Assembly (NCBI GenBank): GCA_018883545.1
Contig: JAHLEH010000001.1
Span: 1 to 64,000, forward strand
Length of the DNA stretch: 64,000 nucleotides
Reading direction: 5' to 3'
From: Marixanthotalea marina
GTDB taxonomy: Bacteria; Bacteroidota; Bacteroidia; Flavobacteriales; Flavobacteriaceae
In this document: positions 8,183 to 17,130 of the stretch, piece by piece
Layout of the letters: each line of letters starts with the position of its first letter
Numbering within the stretch: the stretch's first letter is position 1
The notes under the pieces: model-generated
Database searches by the model: none
Told to the model about the DNA's origin: nothing
What the model saw: only the letters and a program-made list of their open reading frames with translations
Made by a program: the position numbers and the translations under genes

Positions 8183-8790
8183 TGTTTGATGCTTTAATTA
8201 TTGGCGGGGGCGCTGCGGGTTTATCGTGTGCTTTGGTCTTGGCTTCTGCCAAAGAAAAACCCTTTGCCAACAACAAACATATTGGCATTATTGCCCATCA
8301 AAAAACATCACATTTACAAACCGCTTTGTTTAATAACGTTTTGGGATTAAAACCAGGAACAACTGGGGCATCGATTTTGAAAAAAGGCAAAAAGCAATTA
8401 GCCACACTTTACCCTCATATTGAACAAATTGAAAAAGAAAAGGTAAAGGAAATAATATATTCAAATGATGGTTTTGAAGTAGTTACCAACAAAAACTCTT
8501 ATACGTCTAAAATTGTTGTCATTGCCGTTGGTTATACTAATTTATTCACGATTAAAGGACTAGACGCTTATATTGAACCTCATCCTAGAGCAGAAGCGGA
8601 AAAAGATCGTATTTGGCTAAAAAATACCGACCATAAAATTAAAGATGGGTTATATGTGGCTGGCACTTTAGCAGGCTGGCGGAGTCAGTTTGCCATAGCT
8701 TCTGGTAGTGGCGCTCATGTTGCTACCGATATTTTAACCCTTTGGAACGACGGTAAACACACGAAGGTGCATGATAAGATTGACGTTTAA
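8182..8790 (+). CDS. FAD/NAD(P)-binding oxidoreductase, thioredoxin-reductase-like
   Basis: This is a short flavoprotein of the pyridine nucleotide-disulfide oxidoreductase class. The FAD-binding GGGAAG motif is at residues 8-13, GYTN lies in the centre, and a second FAD motif reads DGLYVAGTLAGWRSQ near the C-terminus. At 202 residues it is about 100 shorter than thioredoxin reductase. It lacks the CxxC active site and has no separate NAD(P)-binding domain, so the partner reductant is unclear. It is coupled to the small membrane protein upstream (1-bp overlap). Its 3' end overlaps the convergent protease gene by 4 bp. Confidence 0.85.
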   Translation: MFDALIIGGGAAGLSCALVLASAKEKPFANNKHIGIIAHQKTSHLQTALFNNVLGLKPGTTGASILKKGKKQLATLYPHIEQIEKEKVKEIIYSNDGFEVVTNKNSYTSKIVVIAVGYTNLFTIKGLDAYIEPHPRAEAEKDRIWLKNTDHKIKDGLYVAGTLAGWRSQFAIASGSGAHVATDILTLWNDGKHTKVHDKIDV

Positions 8791-10382
8791 TCTTCAATCT
8801 TACTCAAACCAATAACCTCATCAATCATGATGTCTTTTTGGTTAATGACCTCCTCGAAAGCGCCGTAACCAAATAGCTGATCGGCCAAAGTGGCCTTAAT
8901 GTACTGCTTTACCTCATCGTTGTAGGCCACAAACGAAATGCGCGATTTTATCCGGGCATTCAAATACTCCTGAAAATTCAGGACCACATCATCACCTACT
9001 TCAAAATTGTATATAAAGTCTTCACGGTACATATCTTCGAAAGCACTTCTATCTTTGTCTAACATTTCAAAAACAAAATAGCCCATAATGCCTCTTCTTA
9101 AAATAAAGCCTAAGGTTTCATTTTGCATACTTCGGTCTATAGGTACAAAGACGTCCGGCACAATACCCCCACCGCCATAAACAATTTTGCCTTTTGGAGT
9201 TACAAACTTTAGGGAATCGGCCACTTTTATTTTTTCAGAATCCAAAAGCTCTCCGCTTTGCAATCGTTCAAAATAATCGTCGTAATAATCTTTATTATGC
9301 CCATTTTCATAAGGTCGCTGAATGGAACGTCCAGTTGGGGTATAATATCGAGAGACCGTTAACCGCACGGCACTGCCATCACCCAAATCCATTTCGCGTT
9401 GTACCAGGCCTTTTCCGTAAGAACGCCTTCCAACAATAACACCTTTGTCGTTATCTTGAAGTGCGCCTGCTACAATTTCACTAGCAGAAGCCGAATTTTC
9501 ATTAATTAAAACATAAACTTTTCCGCCTTCAAAATCGCCTTTACTGGTTGCAAAACTTTTTTCTATTTTACCACGTTTGTTTTTGGTAAACAAGATGAGT
9601 TTATCGTCTTCCAGGAACTCATCTACAATTTCCTCAGCAACACCTAAAAACCCCCCAGGATTATCACGTAAATCTAAAGCTATTTCTGTAGCTCCTTGCG
9701 CTATAAGCTTATTAAGACCATCTTTAAATTCGCTATAAGTTGTTTCTGCAAATCGATTCACTTTAATGTAACCTAAATTTTCGGTCAACATATAGGCCGC
9801 ATCCACACTTTTTATGGGAATGTTAGAGCGCCTTACCGTAAAGTTTAAAAGTTCGGGCTCGCCTTTTCTGTAAACCTTTAGATCTACTTTCGAATTTATA
9901 TCGCCTTTAAGTTTATCTACAACTTCCCGCTCATTCAGTTCTTTCCCAGTTAAAGAATCGCTATTGGCCATAACAATTCTATCGCCACCTTTAATACCTG
10001 CTTGTTCACTGGGGCCGCCTTCAATAGGTCGTATAACTGTTATGGTATCTTTATAGGTGTAAAAACTAACGCCAATACCCACAAAATCGCCTTTCATGCT
10101 TTCTGAAACACGTTCCATATCTTCTTTGGGAATATAAACGGAATGGGGATCTAGATTTTCTAAAATCCCGTTTACGGTCACATCAACAATGCTGTCTGTA
10201 TTAACATCATCTACATAATCGTAGTCAATAAAGTCAATAAGGCGGTTTATTTTATCTTTTTTACTGTTTTTAGAAAAAAGTCTGTTAGAAGAATCTTCAA
10301 AATTCAATTTCCCACCAATATAAATACCTGCCGCTATGGCAAGGCCAAGAATAAAGGGCAAATATTTTTTTTGAAACTGCAT
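8787..10382 (-). CDS. ctpA: C-terminal processing peptidase, S41 family
   Basis: This envelope serine protease trims or degrades periplasmic proteins from their C-termini. An N-terminal hydrophobic anchor (about 8-24) leads to a helical region. A PDZ domain follows at about 98-185 (GIGVSF, GGDRI), then the S41 catalytic core. The Ser/Lys/Gln arrangement is visible as Ser299 in NSASASEI, Lys324 in SYGKG and Gln328. The substrate-binding DLRDNPGGF lies at 237-245. Length 531 fits flavobacterial CtpA. The start codon overlaps the stop of the dCMP deaminase gene (TAATG), so the two are cotranscribed. Confidence 0.93.
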   Translation of the reverse strand: MQFQKKYLPFILGLAIAAGIYIGGKLNFEDSSNRLFSKNSKKDKINRLIDFIDYDYVDDVNTDSIVDVTVNGILENLDPHSVYIPKEDMERVSESMKGDFVGIGVSFYTYKDTITVIRPIEGGPSEQAGIKGGDRIVMANSDSLTGKELNEREVVDKLKGDINSKVDLKVYRKGEPELLNFTVRRSNIPIKSVDAAYMLTENLGYIKVNRFAETTYSEFKDGLNKLIAQGATEIALDLRDNPGGFLGVAEEIVDEFLEDDKLILFTKNKRGKIEKSFATSKGDFEGGKVYVLINENSASASEIVAGALQDNDKGVIVGRRSYGKGLVQREMDLGDGSAVRLTVSRYYTPTGRSIQRPYENGHNKDYYDDYFERLQSGELLDSEKIKVADSLKFVTPKGKIVYGGGGIVPDVFVPIDRSMQNETLGFILRRGIMGYFVFEMLDKDRSAFEDMYREDFIYNFEVGDDVVLNFQEYLNARIKSRISFVAYNDEVKQYIKATLADQLFGYGAFEEVINQKDIMIDEVIGLSKIED

Positions 10383-10813
10383 TATGCTTCTAAATCTTCT
10401 ATTAATTTAAGTTTAATACCGGCTTTTTCCAAAAACCGCAATCCGGAATCGTCTTTATAAGGTTTATTATAAACCACTTTTACAATACCTGCTTGATGAA
10501 TGAGTTTACTGCACTCTTTGCAAGGCGACATAGTGATATAAAGCGTGGCACCTTTACACGATTGTGTTGACGAGGCCACTTTTAATATGGCATTTGCCTC
10601 TGCATGAAGTACATACCACTTGGTATAACCTTCATCGTCTTCGCATATATTTTCAAAACCTGATGGGGTACCATTGTAACCATCGGAAATAATCATTCTA
10701 TCCTTTACAATTAGTGCGCCAACCTGTTTGCGCTTGCAATACGACAATTTTCCCCACTCCTGCGCTATTCTTAAATAAGCCTTGTCGTATTTGAGTTGTT
10801 TACTTTCTGACAT
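10382..10813 (-). CDS. dCMP deaminase family protein
   Basis: This zinc deaminase converts dCMP to dUMP for thymidylate supply. The zinc and catalytic motif HAE lies at 70-72 and the second zinc motif PCKEC at 97-101, with the conserved GYNGTPSG at 45-52 typical of ComEB/dCMP deaminases. Length 143 is full. It is the first gene of a two-gene unit with ctpA. The link between them is probably organisational rather than functional. Confidence 0.93.
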   Translation of the reverse strand: MSESKQLKYDKAYLRIAQEWGKLSYCKRKQVGALIVKDRMIISDGYNGTPSGFENICEDDEGYTKWYVLHAEANAILKVASSTQSCKGATLYITMSPCKECSKLIHQAGIVKVVYNKPYKDDSGLRFLEKAGIKLKLIEDLEA

Positions 10814-10935
10814 TCAATATTTTAATCAATAAATACCTCTTTACAAATATACTATAACGAAGATACTCCGTTGGTATTTTAATTACAATGCAAGTTCGTT
10901 AAAGTTTTACGAAAGTTTGTATTAATTTGGATTAT

Positions 10936-11526
10936 TTAAGCCAAATACTCGCTATTCAGTATCATGGGTATTACCAACCCTACAACAACGGCAGAAACAA
11001 CCATCACCCAATCGCGTTTTGAAAACCTAAAAAGTGTTTGAATTAAATAGCCCAAAAACAGCACAATAAACACAATTATTATCTGTGCAATTTCTATACC
11101 AAGTGCAAATTCAACCAACAATGCCAGTTTACCATCGGCATCTCCCAATAGCATTTTAAACTCTCTGGCAAACCCCAAACCATGAATGAGTCCGAAAAAC
11201 AACGTTGATATAAATAAAACTCCAACTTTGTTTTTCTGCGGACCTTTACCCGCCGTGAACACATTAAAAACAGCCATGATTAAAATGGTTATGGGAATTA
11301 AAAACTCTACCAAAGACACCTTAACCCTAACCAAATCGTAAGAAGCCAACACCAAAGACAATGTATGTCCCAGCGTAAACATTGAAACCAATAGCAAAAC
11401 ACGTTTCCAATCTTTAAAAAGGTAAGGGACGGTAAGTACAATTAGAAATAAAACGTGGTCGTAGGCGTTAATATCAAGAACATGGTTGATGCCGTATTCT
11501 ATATTAAACCAGATATTTTCCAGCAT
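10936..11526 (-). CDS. HupE/UreJ-family membrane protein
   Basis: A 196-residue integral membrane protein with about six hydrophobic segments. Conserved histidines occur in GINHVLD, YDHVLF, LGHTLS and GLIHGLGFA, and an acidic-helix motif ALGIEIAQ follows. This pattern marks the HupE/UreJ superfamily, some members of which transport nickel or cobalt. No urease or hydrogenase gene is nearby, so a metal substrate is unproven. It stands alone. Confidence 0.85.
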   Translation of the reverse strand: MLENIWFNIEYGINHVLDINAYDHVLFLIVLTVPYLFKDWKRVLLLVSMFTLGHTLSLVLASYDLVRVKVSLVEFLIPITILIMAVFNVFTAGKGPQKNKVGVLFISTLFFGLIHGLGFAREFKMLLGDADGKLALLVEFALGIEIAQIIIVFIVLFLGYLIQTLFRFSKRDWVMVVSAVVVGLVIPMILNSEYLA

Positions 11527-11596
11527 ATTATTAGATTTTAGGGATTACGCCAAATATATACAATAATTTGAAATGATATAAAATAAACGAATGCCA

Positions 11597-11604
11597 TATA
11601 TTTG
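11597..11604 (+). promoter_or_regulatory. -7 promoter element
   Basis: TATATTTG is an exact match to TAnnTTTG, 18 bp upstream of the ATG at 11622. A GTG at 11604 overlaps the element and therefore cannot be the start of the downstream gene. Confidence 0.6.
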
Positions 11605-11621
11605 TGAACGGTTTAAAATTA

Positions 11622-12155
11622 ATGATTATGGCCAGAAAAATTTTTAGCATCCTTTCCATACTATTGCTTTTGTCTTGCAAACATACCAATACTGAAGTTA
11701 CCGAAGAAACAACTGATAACGCCACAAACAGTAAAGCCATAACCGAAAGAGACATCTCTCAACTAAACTACTTGGATTTTTCTGTTGATGAAAAGGTAAT
11801 GCCCATTGTGGAGCCCTGGCAAGAATATGTTCAGCTTTCTGAAATAATAAACAACGTTAAAACAGCCGATTTATCTTACTTTAAAACAGATGGTGCCGAA
11901 GAAAATTTAAAAAACCTCCTTACTGGTTTTAAAGAAAACATCCCTGATACTATTAATACGCCTTCCATTTCTGCAAGGATAACCGTGGTTGAAACAGCCC
12001 TTTTTAAAACCGAAAGCATTTCTAACCTTTCTAACACAAAAAAAGAAGAGCTGGTTAACACCTTAAAAGAACTTTTAGAGTCATTTTCTAACCTAAACTT
12101 TCAAATGAACAAGAAGTTGGAAAAGGATTCGAGAAATATTGAAAAACCCGAATAA
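11622..12155 (+). CDS. Hypothetical lipoprotein
   Basis: This secreted lipoprotein has no recognised domain. A short signal ends in the lipobox LLLLSC, after which the chain is polar. The region LSYFKTDGAEENLKNLL and the rest are predicted helical and rich in E, K, L and N. The length is 177 residues from the ATG at 11622; an ATG 6 bp later is equally possible. It is monocistronic and ends at a terminator shared with the convergent TPR gene. Confidence 0.75.
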   Translation: MIMARKIFSILSILLLLSCKHTNTEVTEETTDNATNSKAITERDISQLNYLDFSVDEKVMPIVEPWQEYVQLSEIINNVKTADLSYFKTDGAEENLKNLLTGFKENIPDTINTPSISARITVVETALFKTESISNLSNTKKEELVNTLKELLESFSNLNFQMNKKLEKDSRNIEKPE

Positions 12156-12185
12156 AAAAAGACCCACTAAAAGCGGGTCTTTTTT
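12156..12185. terminator. Bidirectional terminator
   Basis: AAAAAGACCC (12156-12165) pairs with GGGTCTTTTT (12175-12184) between two convergent genes, with A and T runs on both sides. Confidence 0.85.
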
Positions 12186-12204
12186 ATGCTGTCTTGTTTC
12201 TTTC

Positions 12205-12924
12205 TTAATTTCCTGTATTGCCTTGAGCAGCCTGTGCCTGTAGGGCTTGCTTTTGTCTTAACAATTCACTTTTGGAAATTTGGATTAAGTTGAAATTAGG
12301 CGAAGCCTTTAAAGCTGCATCCAAAATATCTACGGCCGCATCAATATTTGCCTTAGGGTCTTTATTGTAAACCGAAAGCGCATTTAAATACATAAAGGCA
12401 CTTTTTAAAGGTACCTGATATGGTGTTTGCTGCTCATAATAAGCATGCATCATATCTGGCTTAGAATTGGTCAAACCATATTGAATGTGTTTATCCGCTT
12501 CTGGCAATTGCTTTAATTGTAAATAAATTTCCGCTAATTCGTAGGCTATAGCAGGTTCTGGATTACGCTTAAAAATTTCTTCAAAATGTTCTGCAGCTAG
12601 TTTAGGCTGGTTTACAGATTTTAGAGACATGGCTTTTACTTCCAAAGCAATATCAGAATCGTCAACCTTTCTTTCTACACCAATGGTATTTAAGGCTTGC
12701 ATGTATTTGCCTTCACTCATATAAAGATACGCCAACGTATCTGCTCGCGGTATTGAAGGCGACAAAACATTTAAATGCGTCATACCATTTATGATGCCTT
12801 GAAGATCGCCCTGATCTCTCATTTGCTTTGTGTAAGCTTCAAAATGTTTTATTAATTCAGAATTACTCTGTGCTCCTAATTGAATCCCGCTAACCAATAA
12901 AATCAAAATTAATATCTGTTTCAT
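12205..12924 (-). CDS. Secreted tetratricopeptide-repeat protein
   Basis: A 239-residue protein with an N-terminal signal peptide (cleavage probable after IQLGAQ). Helical pairs resembling TPR units occupy about 25-150 (for example ALEVKAMSLKSVNQPKLAAEHF and AYELAEIYLQLKQLPEADKH). The C-terminal part is helical and ends in a Q/A-rich tail. It probably acts as a periplasmic scaffold. No partner is suggested by its neighbours. Confidence 0.8.
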   Translation of the reverse strand: MKQILILILLVSGIQLGAQSNSELIKHFEAYTKQMRDQGDLQGIINGMTHLNVLSPSIPRADTLAYLYMSEGKYMQALNTIGVERKVDDSDIALEVKAMSLKSVNQPKLAAEHFEEIFKRNPEPAIAYELAEIYLQLKQLPEADKHIQYGLTNSKPDMMHAYYEQQTPYQVPLKSAFMYLNALSVYNKDPKANIDAAVDILDAALKASPNFNLIQISKSELLRQKQALQAQAAQGNTGN

Positions 12925-13058
12925 TTTACATGTTTATTTTATTTCTGAGGCTAAATCTATAAAAATTTAACATTTAATATCATAAAACTTCCTTAATTAT
13001 TTTAATTAATCGATTAAACATTAAAATACTGGTTATAGGAAAACTAAAAAAAAATAAT

Positions 13059-13066
13059 TATATTTA
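13059..13066 (+). promoter_or_regulatory. -7-like element before the CBS gene
   Basis: TATATTTA matches seven of eight positions of TAnnTTTG. An in-frame ATG at 13067 directly abuts it, so the ATG at 13088 is the better start. Confidence 0.4.
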
Positions 13067-13087
13067 ATGTTATTAAATTTTTACACT

Positions 13088-13555
13088 ATGGGAATTAAAA
13101 GTTTTTTGGCCTCAAGAAAAAATCAAAAAAAGACCGCTACCGACATCCCTTTAAAGGTTAGTGATTACATGAGCACAAAACTTATCACCTTTAAATCTGA
13201 TGATAAAATTGAAAGCGTTATTGACTCTTTGATTAAAAACAGAATTTCTGGAGGTCCCGTTGTAAATAGTAGCAATGAACTGATTGGTGTTATTTCTGAA
13301 GGCGATTGCATTAAGCACTTAAGCGAAAGCAGATACCACAATATGCCCATGAGTGATAATACCGTTGAAAAATGTATGGTAAAAAATGTAGAAACCATTG
13401 ATGGTAATATGAATATTTTTGATGCTGCCAATAAATTTTTAGAGTCTAAACGCCGCCGTTTCCCTATTGTTGAAAACGGTAAATTGGTGGGGCAAATAAG
13501 TCAAAAAGACATCTTAAAAGCAGCTTTGTCCATGAAAGGCCACGACTGGAAATAA
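13088..13555 (+). CDS. CBS-domain pair protein
   Basis: This cytoplasmic protein consists almost only of two CBS domains, a module that senses adenine nucleotides or similar ligands. The first (about 20-75) begins VSDYMSTKLITF and includes GGPVVNSSNELIGVISEGD. The second (about 85-150) contains the conserved MNIFDAANKFLESKRRRFPIVENGKLVGQIS. The length is 155 residues from the chosen ATG at 13088. The effector partner is unknown. Confidence 0.88.
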   Translation: MGIKSFLASRKNQKKTATDIPLKVSDYMSTKLITFKSDDKIESVIDSLIKNRISGGPVVNSSNELIGVISEGDCIKHLSESRYHNMPMSDNTVEKCMVKNVETIDGNMNIFDAANKFLESKRRRFPIVENGKLVGQISQKDILKAALSMKGHDWK

Positions 13556-13561
13556 AATAGT

Positions 13562-13912
13562 TTAGCTTTCCCTTTTTACCAGCGCATAGTAATCTCCTTC
13601 TATAGGCAAATAGCCTTGATTGTAGACAAAGTAGTATACAGTGCCTGTTTTTGTTGTATAAATACTTGTGAAGTAATTAAAGTCAAACCCTTTTTCTATC
13701 AATTTGGCTCGGGATATAGTTGTTTTTTGGTCTGGATTGGCCTCTTCCAGAATTCTGTAGTTTTTTCGCAACCTATTATTTGTATTTCTAATTAGGTTTT
13801 TACTGTCTTTGTTTATATTGTTATTATAGGCATTTCGGCACGCATCGCTACAGAATTTTTTATCTATTCTCCCAACAATTGGTTCGCCACATTCTAAACA
13901 TTGCTTTGCCAT
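13562..13912 (-). CDS. Small zinc-ribbon protein
   Basis: This 116-residue protein opens with a treble-clef or zinc-ribbon motif: Cys5-x2-Cys8 and Cys21-x3-Cys25 (CLEC and CSDAC), similar to DUF2116-type zinc ribbons. The rest is a basic helical linker (30-60) and a beta-rich tail (about 78-112) with several Tyr residues. I start it at the ATG at 13912, because the promoter -7 element lies 6 bp upstream. The mRNA would be leaderless or nearly so. It might bind nucleic acid; this is inference. Confidence 0.75.
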   Translation of the reverse strand: MAKQCLECGEPIVGRIDKKFCSDACRNAYNNNINKDSKNLIRNTNNRLRKNYRILEEANPDQKTTISRAKLIEKGFDFNYFTSIYTTKTGTVYYFVYNQGYLPIEGDYYALVKRES

Positions 13913-13917
13913 GTAGG

Positions 13918-13925
13918 CAAATATA
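13918..13925 (-). promoter_or_regulatory. -7 promoter element abutting a start codon
   Basis: On the minus strand TATATTTG (13918-13925) is an exact consensus match and ends 5 bp before the ATG at 13912. Transcription should begin at or beside the ATG. Confidence 0.6.
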
Positions 13926-14015
13926 GGCAAAAAATATTATTCATTTACAAACGACTACAAACATTTACAAACGATTTTAAATAATTATCTACCGAATAAC
14001 ATTTGGAGGTCGTTG

Positions 14016-14102
14016 CATATTTGCCTTGTCGAAACATAAGAACCTGACTGTCGTTAGGAAGTCTCGATAGTATTAACTGTTTAACAATTAAAATTTAAAA
14101 TT
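14016..14102 (+). promoter_or_regulatory. ssb promoter and structured leader
   Basis: CATATTTG (14016-14023) is a near-consensus -7 element. The remaining leader of about 70 nt contains a hairpin, CCTGAC (14043-14048) with GTTAGG (14054-14059), and is richer in G and C than usual intergenic DNA. It could influence ssb translation. Confidence 0.4.
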
Positions 14103-14435
14103 ATGAGCGCACTTAGAAACAAAGTACAGTTGATTGGAAACTTAGGTAACGATCCAGAAATCATCAACTTAGAATCTGGAAAAATGCTTGCTAAATTCAC
14201 CCTAGCAACCAACGAAAGTTACAAAAACAACAAAGGTGAAAAAATAACGGATACCCAATGGCACAATGTAGTAGCTTGGGGAAAAACAGCAGAAATTATA
14301 GAAAAATACGTGACTAAAGGAAAGGAAATAGCCATTGAAGGTAAATTGACCTCTAGAAGTTATGAAACCAAAGAAGGTGACAAACGCTATATTACAGAAG
14401 TGGTTTGTAACGAATTGTTACTCTTGGGAAAATAA
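14103..14435 (+). CDS. ssb: Single-stranded DNA-binding protein (short form)
   Basis: An OB-fold SSB of 110 residues. The N-terminal NKVQLIGNLGNDPEI, the core QWHNVVAWGKTAEI and EGKLTSRSYE are all family hallmarks. The protein ends right after the OB fold (CNELLLLGK). It therefore lacks the Q/G-rich linker and the acidic DDDIPF-type tail that recruits repair partners. Such short forms often exist beside a full-length SSB elsewhere in the genome and may work in recombination, competence or mobile-element contexts. A terminator follows. Confidence 0.92.
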   Translation: MSALRNKVQLIGNLGNDPEIINLESGKMLAKFTLATNESYKNNKGEKITDTQWHNVVAWGKTAEIIEKYVTKGKEIAIEGKLTSRSYETKEGDKRYITEVVCNELLLLGK

Positions 14436-14458
14436 CAATTTTACATTAATGATTAGAC

Positions 14459-14489
14459 GGGGCTGAAAACTATAGTTTAGCCCCTTTTT
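14459..14489. terminator. ssb terminator overlapping the nadB 3' end
   Basis: GGGGCT (14459-14464) pairs with AGCCCC (14479-14484), with further A-T pairs inside, and TTTTT follows. Its stem overlaps the last codons of the convergent nadB gene. Confidence 0.8.
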
Positions 14490-16047
14490 CTTTCACATTA
14501 TCCAATTTATAAAAGCCGCCTTTATTTTCGGTTCTGGCAATAGATTGATTGATAATTAAATGAGCCACATTGATCATGTTTCTAAGCTCACACAACGATG
14601 TAGAGATTTTCGCCAATTTGTAGAACGTTTCTACTTCAGCACGTATTAACTCTAAATGCTTTATGGCCATTTCAAGTCGGTCATTGCTTCTTACAATCCC
14701 AACATAATCCCGCATTAAAGCCTGCAACTGCTTTAAGTTATGCTGAATAATAACATGCTCTCGGGGTACACTTGTACCTTCATCATTCCATTCAGGAATT
14801 TTCAATTCTAGAGTTTCATAGGTATGGTTAGCATGGTATTTAAAAATATTGTGGGCATATACCAATGCTTCAAGCAAAGAATTAGAAGCTAATCTATTGG
14901 CGCCGTGTAATCCTGTTCTAGAACATTCGCCACATGCAAATAAGTTATCCATTGAAGTTTTTCCATCTTTATCTACCTGAACACCACCACATAAATAATG
15001 GGATGCAGGCACTACAGGAATCCAATCGGTTTCTACGTTAATATGGTTTTGCTTACACTTTTTATAAATATTTGGGAAATGCTTTTTAAACTCATCCATA
15101 TCTAGATGGGTGCAATCCAAGTACACATGGGTATCGCCTGTTTTCTTCAGTTCACTATCTATGCTTTGCGAAACAATATCCCTAGAGGCCAATTCGGCAC
15201 GTTCATCATAATCAAGCATGAATCTTTGGCCATTCTTGTTTCTTAAATAAGCCCCCATACCACGCACCGCTTCAGAAATCAAAAAAGACGACTGGTCGCC
15301 TCTGGCATCATATAATGCCGTGGGATGAAACTGGATAAATTCCATATCGGTAACTTTAACCTTGGCCCTATAGGCCATGGCTACACCATCTCCTGTTGCA
15401 ATTACCGGATTTGTTGTATGCCCATAGACTTTACCTATACCTCCGGCCGCCAATAAGGTACTGTCGGCTTTTATAGTAAAAATAGCTCCTTTTTTTTGGT
15501 CAAACACATAAGCACCATAACAAGCATTCTCTTTTGCATTAGGATCTTTAACGTGATGCTTAGTTATTAAATCGATGGCAAAATGGTGTGACCACAAGGC
15601 TACATTCTTTAATTGATGTACTTTTTTAAGTAAAGCACGTTCAATCTCATAACCTGTTATGTCTTTATAATGTACAATACGGTATTCTGAATGCCCTCCT
15701 TCTTTACCCAAATCGAATTCGCCATCAGAATCGGTGTCAAAATTAGCACCCCATAACAGAAGCTCTTGAAGGCGTTTAGGCCCATCCCTTACTACCATTT
15801 TCACAACATCTTCATCGCAGAGGCCATCACCCGCAATAAGCGTATCGTTTACATGCTTTTTAAACGAATCCTTTTCATCGTCTAAAACAACAGCCACGCC
15901 ACCTTGGGCGTATTTGGTATTCGATTCGTCTTCATTGGCTTTGGTAATAATTGTAACGGTTCTGTCTGGAAACTTTTCAGCAATTTTTACAGCAAAAGTT
16001 AAACCCGCTATACCAGAACCAATAACCAAATAGTTTGTTGAAACCAT
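14470..16047 (-). CDS. nadB: L-aspartate oxidase
   Basis: NadB is the FAD enzyme that oxidises L-aspartate to iminoaspartate, the first step of de novo NAD synthesis. The FAD-binding GSGIAGL is at residues 8-14. The capping domain contains EFIQFHPTALYD and SEAVRGMGAYL, and the second FAD motif HGANRLASNSLLEALV is near 390. Length 525 is normal. It follows nadA with a 1-bp gap, forming a nadA-nadB operon whose products act consecutively. Confidence 0.96.
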   Translation of the reverse strand: MVSTNYLVIGSGIAGLTFAVKIAEKFPDRTVTIITKANEDESNTKYAQGGVAVVLDDEKDSFKKHVNDTLIAGDGLCDEDVVKMVVRDGPKRLQELLLWGANFDTDSDGEFDLGKEGGHSEYRIVHYKDITGYEIERALLKKVHQLKNVALWSHHFAIDLITKHHVKDPNAKENACYGAYVFDQKKGAIFTIKADSTLLAAGGIGKVYGHTTNPVIATGDGVAMAYRAKVKVTDMEFIQFHPTALYDARGDQSSFLISEAVRGMGAYLRNKNGQRFMLDYDERAELASRDIVSQSIDSELKKTGDTHVYLDCTHLDMDEFKKHFPNIYKKCKQNHINVETDWIPVVPASHYLCGGVQVDKDGKTSMDNLFACGECSRTGLHGANRLASNSLLEALVYAHNIFKYHANHTYETLELKIPEWNDEGTSVPREHVIIQHNLKQLQALMRDYVGIVRSNDRLEMAIKHLELIRAEVETFYKLAKISTSLCELRNMINVAHLIINQSIARTENKGGFYKLDNVKEKGAKL

Positions 16048-16048
16048 A

Positions 16049-16975
16049 TTACTTTGATAATTCTAGCATACGCTCTATGGGCAATAAAGCACGTTCCCTA
16101 ATGTGCTCTGGAACTTCTATTTGTGGACTTTCGTTCAATAAACAATCGTACAATTTTTGAAGCGTGTTCATTTTCATAAAATGACATTCGCTACATGCAC
16201 AAGTATTGTCTTCTACAGCTGGTGCAGGCACCAACTCGGTATCTGGCATTTCCAATTGCATTTTATGTAAAATACCCGCTTCGGTAGCCACAATAAACTT
16301 ATCGTTCGGATGGGTTTTCACATAATTTATCATACCTGAAGTTGAACCAATATAAGTGGCCGTTCCTAAAATATGTTCTTCAGACTCTGGATGCGCTATA
16401 ATTTTATAATCTGGGTGCTTTTTGTGCAAAGCAATCAGCTTATCCATAGAAAAGGCTTCGTGTACTATACAGCTACCATCCCATAACAACATATCGCGGC
16501 CTGTTTGCCTCATAACATACCTGCCCAAGTTTTTATCGGGTGCAAAAATAATGGGCGTATCTTTAGGAACAGACTCTACTATTTTTACAGCGTTGGAAGA
16601 TGTGCAAACAATATCGCTAAGTGCCTTCACTTCAGCAGAACAGTTTACATACGTAATAACCACATGGTCTGGATGTGCTTTGGTGAATTCCCCAAACAAA
16701 TCTGGCGGACAAGAATCGGCCAACGAACAACCCGCATTTAAATCAGGCAACACTACTGTTTTTGTAGGGTTTAATATCTTAGCTGTTTCGGCCATAAAAT
16801 GCACCCCTGCAAATACAATAACATCAGCATCCGTTTCTGCTGCTTTTTGCGACAAACCCAAACTATCGCCAACATAATCTGCTATGTCCTGTATTTCAGG
16901 CACTTGATAATAGTGCGCAAGAATAACGGCATTTTTCTCCTTTTTTAATCTCTTTATTTCTTTTACTAAATCCAT
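16049..16975 (-). CDS. nadA: Quinolinate synthase
   Basis: NadA is a [4Fe-4S] enzyme that condenses iminoaspartate with dihydroxyacetone phosphate to quinolinate. From the ATG at 16975 it has 308 residues. A TTG two codons earlier is an unlikely start. Cluster ligands are Cys83 (NAGCSLAD), Cys169 (GSCIVHE) and one Cys of the CACSEC motif (259-264). Other signatures are LAHYYQ near the start, [12 protein letters not shown] and PESEEH. It is the first gene of the nadAB pair. Confidence 0.96.
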   Translation of the reverse strand: MDLVKEIKRLKKEKNAVILAHYYQVPEIQDIADYVGDSLGLSQKAAETDADVIVFAGVHFMAETAKILNPTKTVVLPDLNAGCSLADSCPPDLFGEFTKAHPDHVVITYVNCSAEVKALSDIVCTSSNAVKIVESVPKDTPIIFAPDKNLGRYVMRQTGRDMLLWDGSCIVHEAFSMDKLIALHKKHPDYKIIAHPESEEHILGTATYIGSTSGMINYVKTHPNDKFIVATEAGILHKMQLEMPDTELVPAPAVEDNTCACSECHFMKMNTLQKLYDCLLNESPQIEVPEHIRERALLPIERMLELSK

Positions 16976-17130
16976 TTTCAATTAAATATTACGCAAATAA
17001 ATAAGCAAAATATATGCCAACATACGTTTGTTATTAATTTACAAATATCTTAATTAAAATTTTATTGAAATGAGATTATTTTAAAAAAAGGGGTGGCTTT
17101 TAATTACAGTTTGTATTTGTTACTTTTATT

